Shown: piece after piece, positions 4,838 to 5,284 of the stretch | Numbering within the stretch: position 1 is the stretch's first letter | Layout of the letters: each line of letters starts with the position of its first letter | Source of the DNA: CAZCFB01 sp964511535 | GTDB taxonomy: Bacteria; Myxococcota_A; Polyangia; GCA-2747355; CAZCFB01 | Reading direction: 5' to 3' | Assembly: GCA_964511535.1 (NCBI GenBank) | Contig: CAZEFW010000280.1 | Coordinates: 1 to 5,284, forward strand | Length of the DNA stretch: 5,284 nt | The notes under the pieces: generated by a model | Told to the model about the DNA's origin: nothing | Seen by the model: only the letters and a program-made list of their open reading frames with translations | The model's database searches: none | Translations under genes and position numbers: made by a program

Positions 4838-5284
4838 ATGCGGAGCGCCCGCTTCATCTTCATCACCGTCACGTCAGTCATTTCTCTCTGTTCCGCATGC
4901 GACAGCGAAACCTCGGGGTTGCCCGGCGACCAGGGCGGCGGGCACAAGGACACCGGGCAAGGGATCATTGATGCGCAGACCACGCTGGATTCGCCGGGCC
5001 CCGTGGACCTCCCGGGGACGGCCGACGCCCCGGGGGTCGATCAGACGACGCCGCTGGACACCGGGACCGCTGGCGACCTGGACATGGCCGCGGCAGATAT
5101 GGCAGCGCCCGACGCGGCCGCCGCCATCCTGGATGTCGGCGCGCATGACGCGCCGCTGCCCGACATCGTGGACGCGAGCACCGACGCGGTGATGTGCAAC
5201 GGCGTGGACTGCAACGACAGCTTGAGCTGCACCGATGACAAGTGCTCGGACGGCGGCTGCATCAACCCGGTCAAGCCCGGCGCC
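4838..5284 (+). CDS. Asp-rich probable lipoprotein with CTDC-like Cys repeat, 3' end cut by window
   Basis: The first 149 codons are open to the window edge with no stop. Residues 1-20 form a short signal sequence (Arg2, Arg5, hydrophobic FIFITVTSVISL) ending in LCSAC, so Cys21 is the likely lipidated residue. The lipobox is imperfect (Cys at -3, Leu at -4). Residues 22-119 are a low-complexity linker rich in Asp, Pro, Ala, Gly and Thr: 18 Asp, one Glu, one Lys and no Arg. Cysteines then appear in a tight pattern at 120, 125, 131, 136 and 141. The C125-X5-C131-X4-C136-X4-C141 part, with CTDDKC in it, resembles the Dictyostelium-type CTDC repeat that is common in myxobacterial secreted proteins, usually in several copies. 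The protein is probably anchored on the outer membrane and displayed, with the linker as a stalk. Any adhesion, binding or enzymatic domain would lie beyond the window. The GGGAGG site at 4823-4828 supports the start. Confidence 0.75.
   Translation, partial: MRSARFIFITVTSVISLCSACDSETSGLPGDQGGGHKDTGQGIIDAQTTLDSPGPVDLPGTADAPGVDQTTPLDTGTAGDLDMAAADMAAPDAAAAILDVGAHDAPLPDIVDASTDAVMCNGVDCNDSLSCTDDKCSDGGCINPVKPGA

Noticed and set aside
4303..4983. 226-codon minus-strand frame spanning the DUF2505-like gene and the intergenic region
   Set aside because: Its translation is Ser/Pro/Arg-rich without motifs and overlaps a better-supported gene in another frame.
1..5284. CRISPR array, tRNA/rRNA, insertion sequence, attachment site
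   Set aside because: I saw no regularly spaced repeats of suitable length, no cloverleaf or rRNA core sequence, no transposase or integrase motif, and no terminal inverted repeats flanking a gene.

Overview
This is a GC-rich window with strong G/C preference at third codon positions. It holds five genes and no RNA gene, insertion sequence, CRISPR array or origin that I can support. The gene content suggests a delta-proteobacterial lineage such as Myxococcota or Bradymonadota. The main clue is the last, incomplete gene: a probable lipoprotein with a long Asp/Pro/Ala linker leading into a Cys-rich segment resembling the CTDC repeat (C-X5-C-X4-C). That layout is typical of myxobacterial surface proteins. 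The assignment is inferred from style and is not proven by a marker gene.

Layout: (1) 1-91, a repeat-bearing stretch with a hairpin just past the end of the first gene. (2) 92-847 (-), an exported LolA-like 'outer membrane lipoprotein-sorting' family protein. (3) 848-1063, a divergent promoter region with an AT-rich core and an operator-like dyad. (4) 1064-2800 (+), a DUF1302-type outer-membrane beta-barrel. (5) 2878-4101 (+), a secreted or membrane-anchored membrane dipeptidase (peptidase M19). (6) 4148-4660 (-), a DUF2505/SRPBCC-like putative lipid-binding protein, convergent with the dipeptidase. (7) 4661-4837, a second divergent intergenic region with an extended -10 promoter candidate. 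(8) 4838-5284 (+), the start of the Asp-rich CTDC-repeat lipoprotein, cut by the window edge.

How the genes may work together: the LolA-like periplasmic protein and the DUF1302 barrel are the strongest functional pair. Both families are often found near each other and near RND/MMPL exporters, in what look like lipid or hydrophobic-compound transport systems of the envelope. Here they share one divergent control region and no exporter is inside the window. The M19 peptidase lies 77 bp downstream of the barrel gene on the same strand and may be read with it. The window therefore looks like a small cell-envelope neighbourhood. I see no clear new defence or mobile system. The items most worth a second look are the divergent lipid-transport pair and its control region, the Asp-rich surface lipoprotein, the basic insertion in the dipeptidase, and a 17-bp element repeated just after two stop codons.
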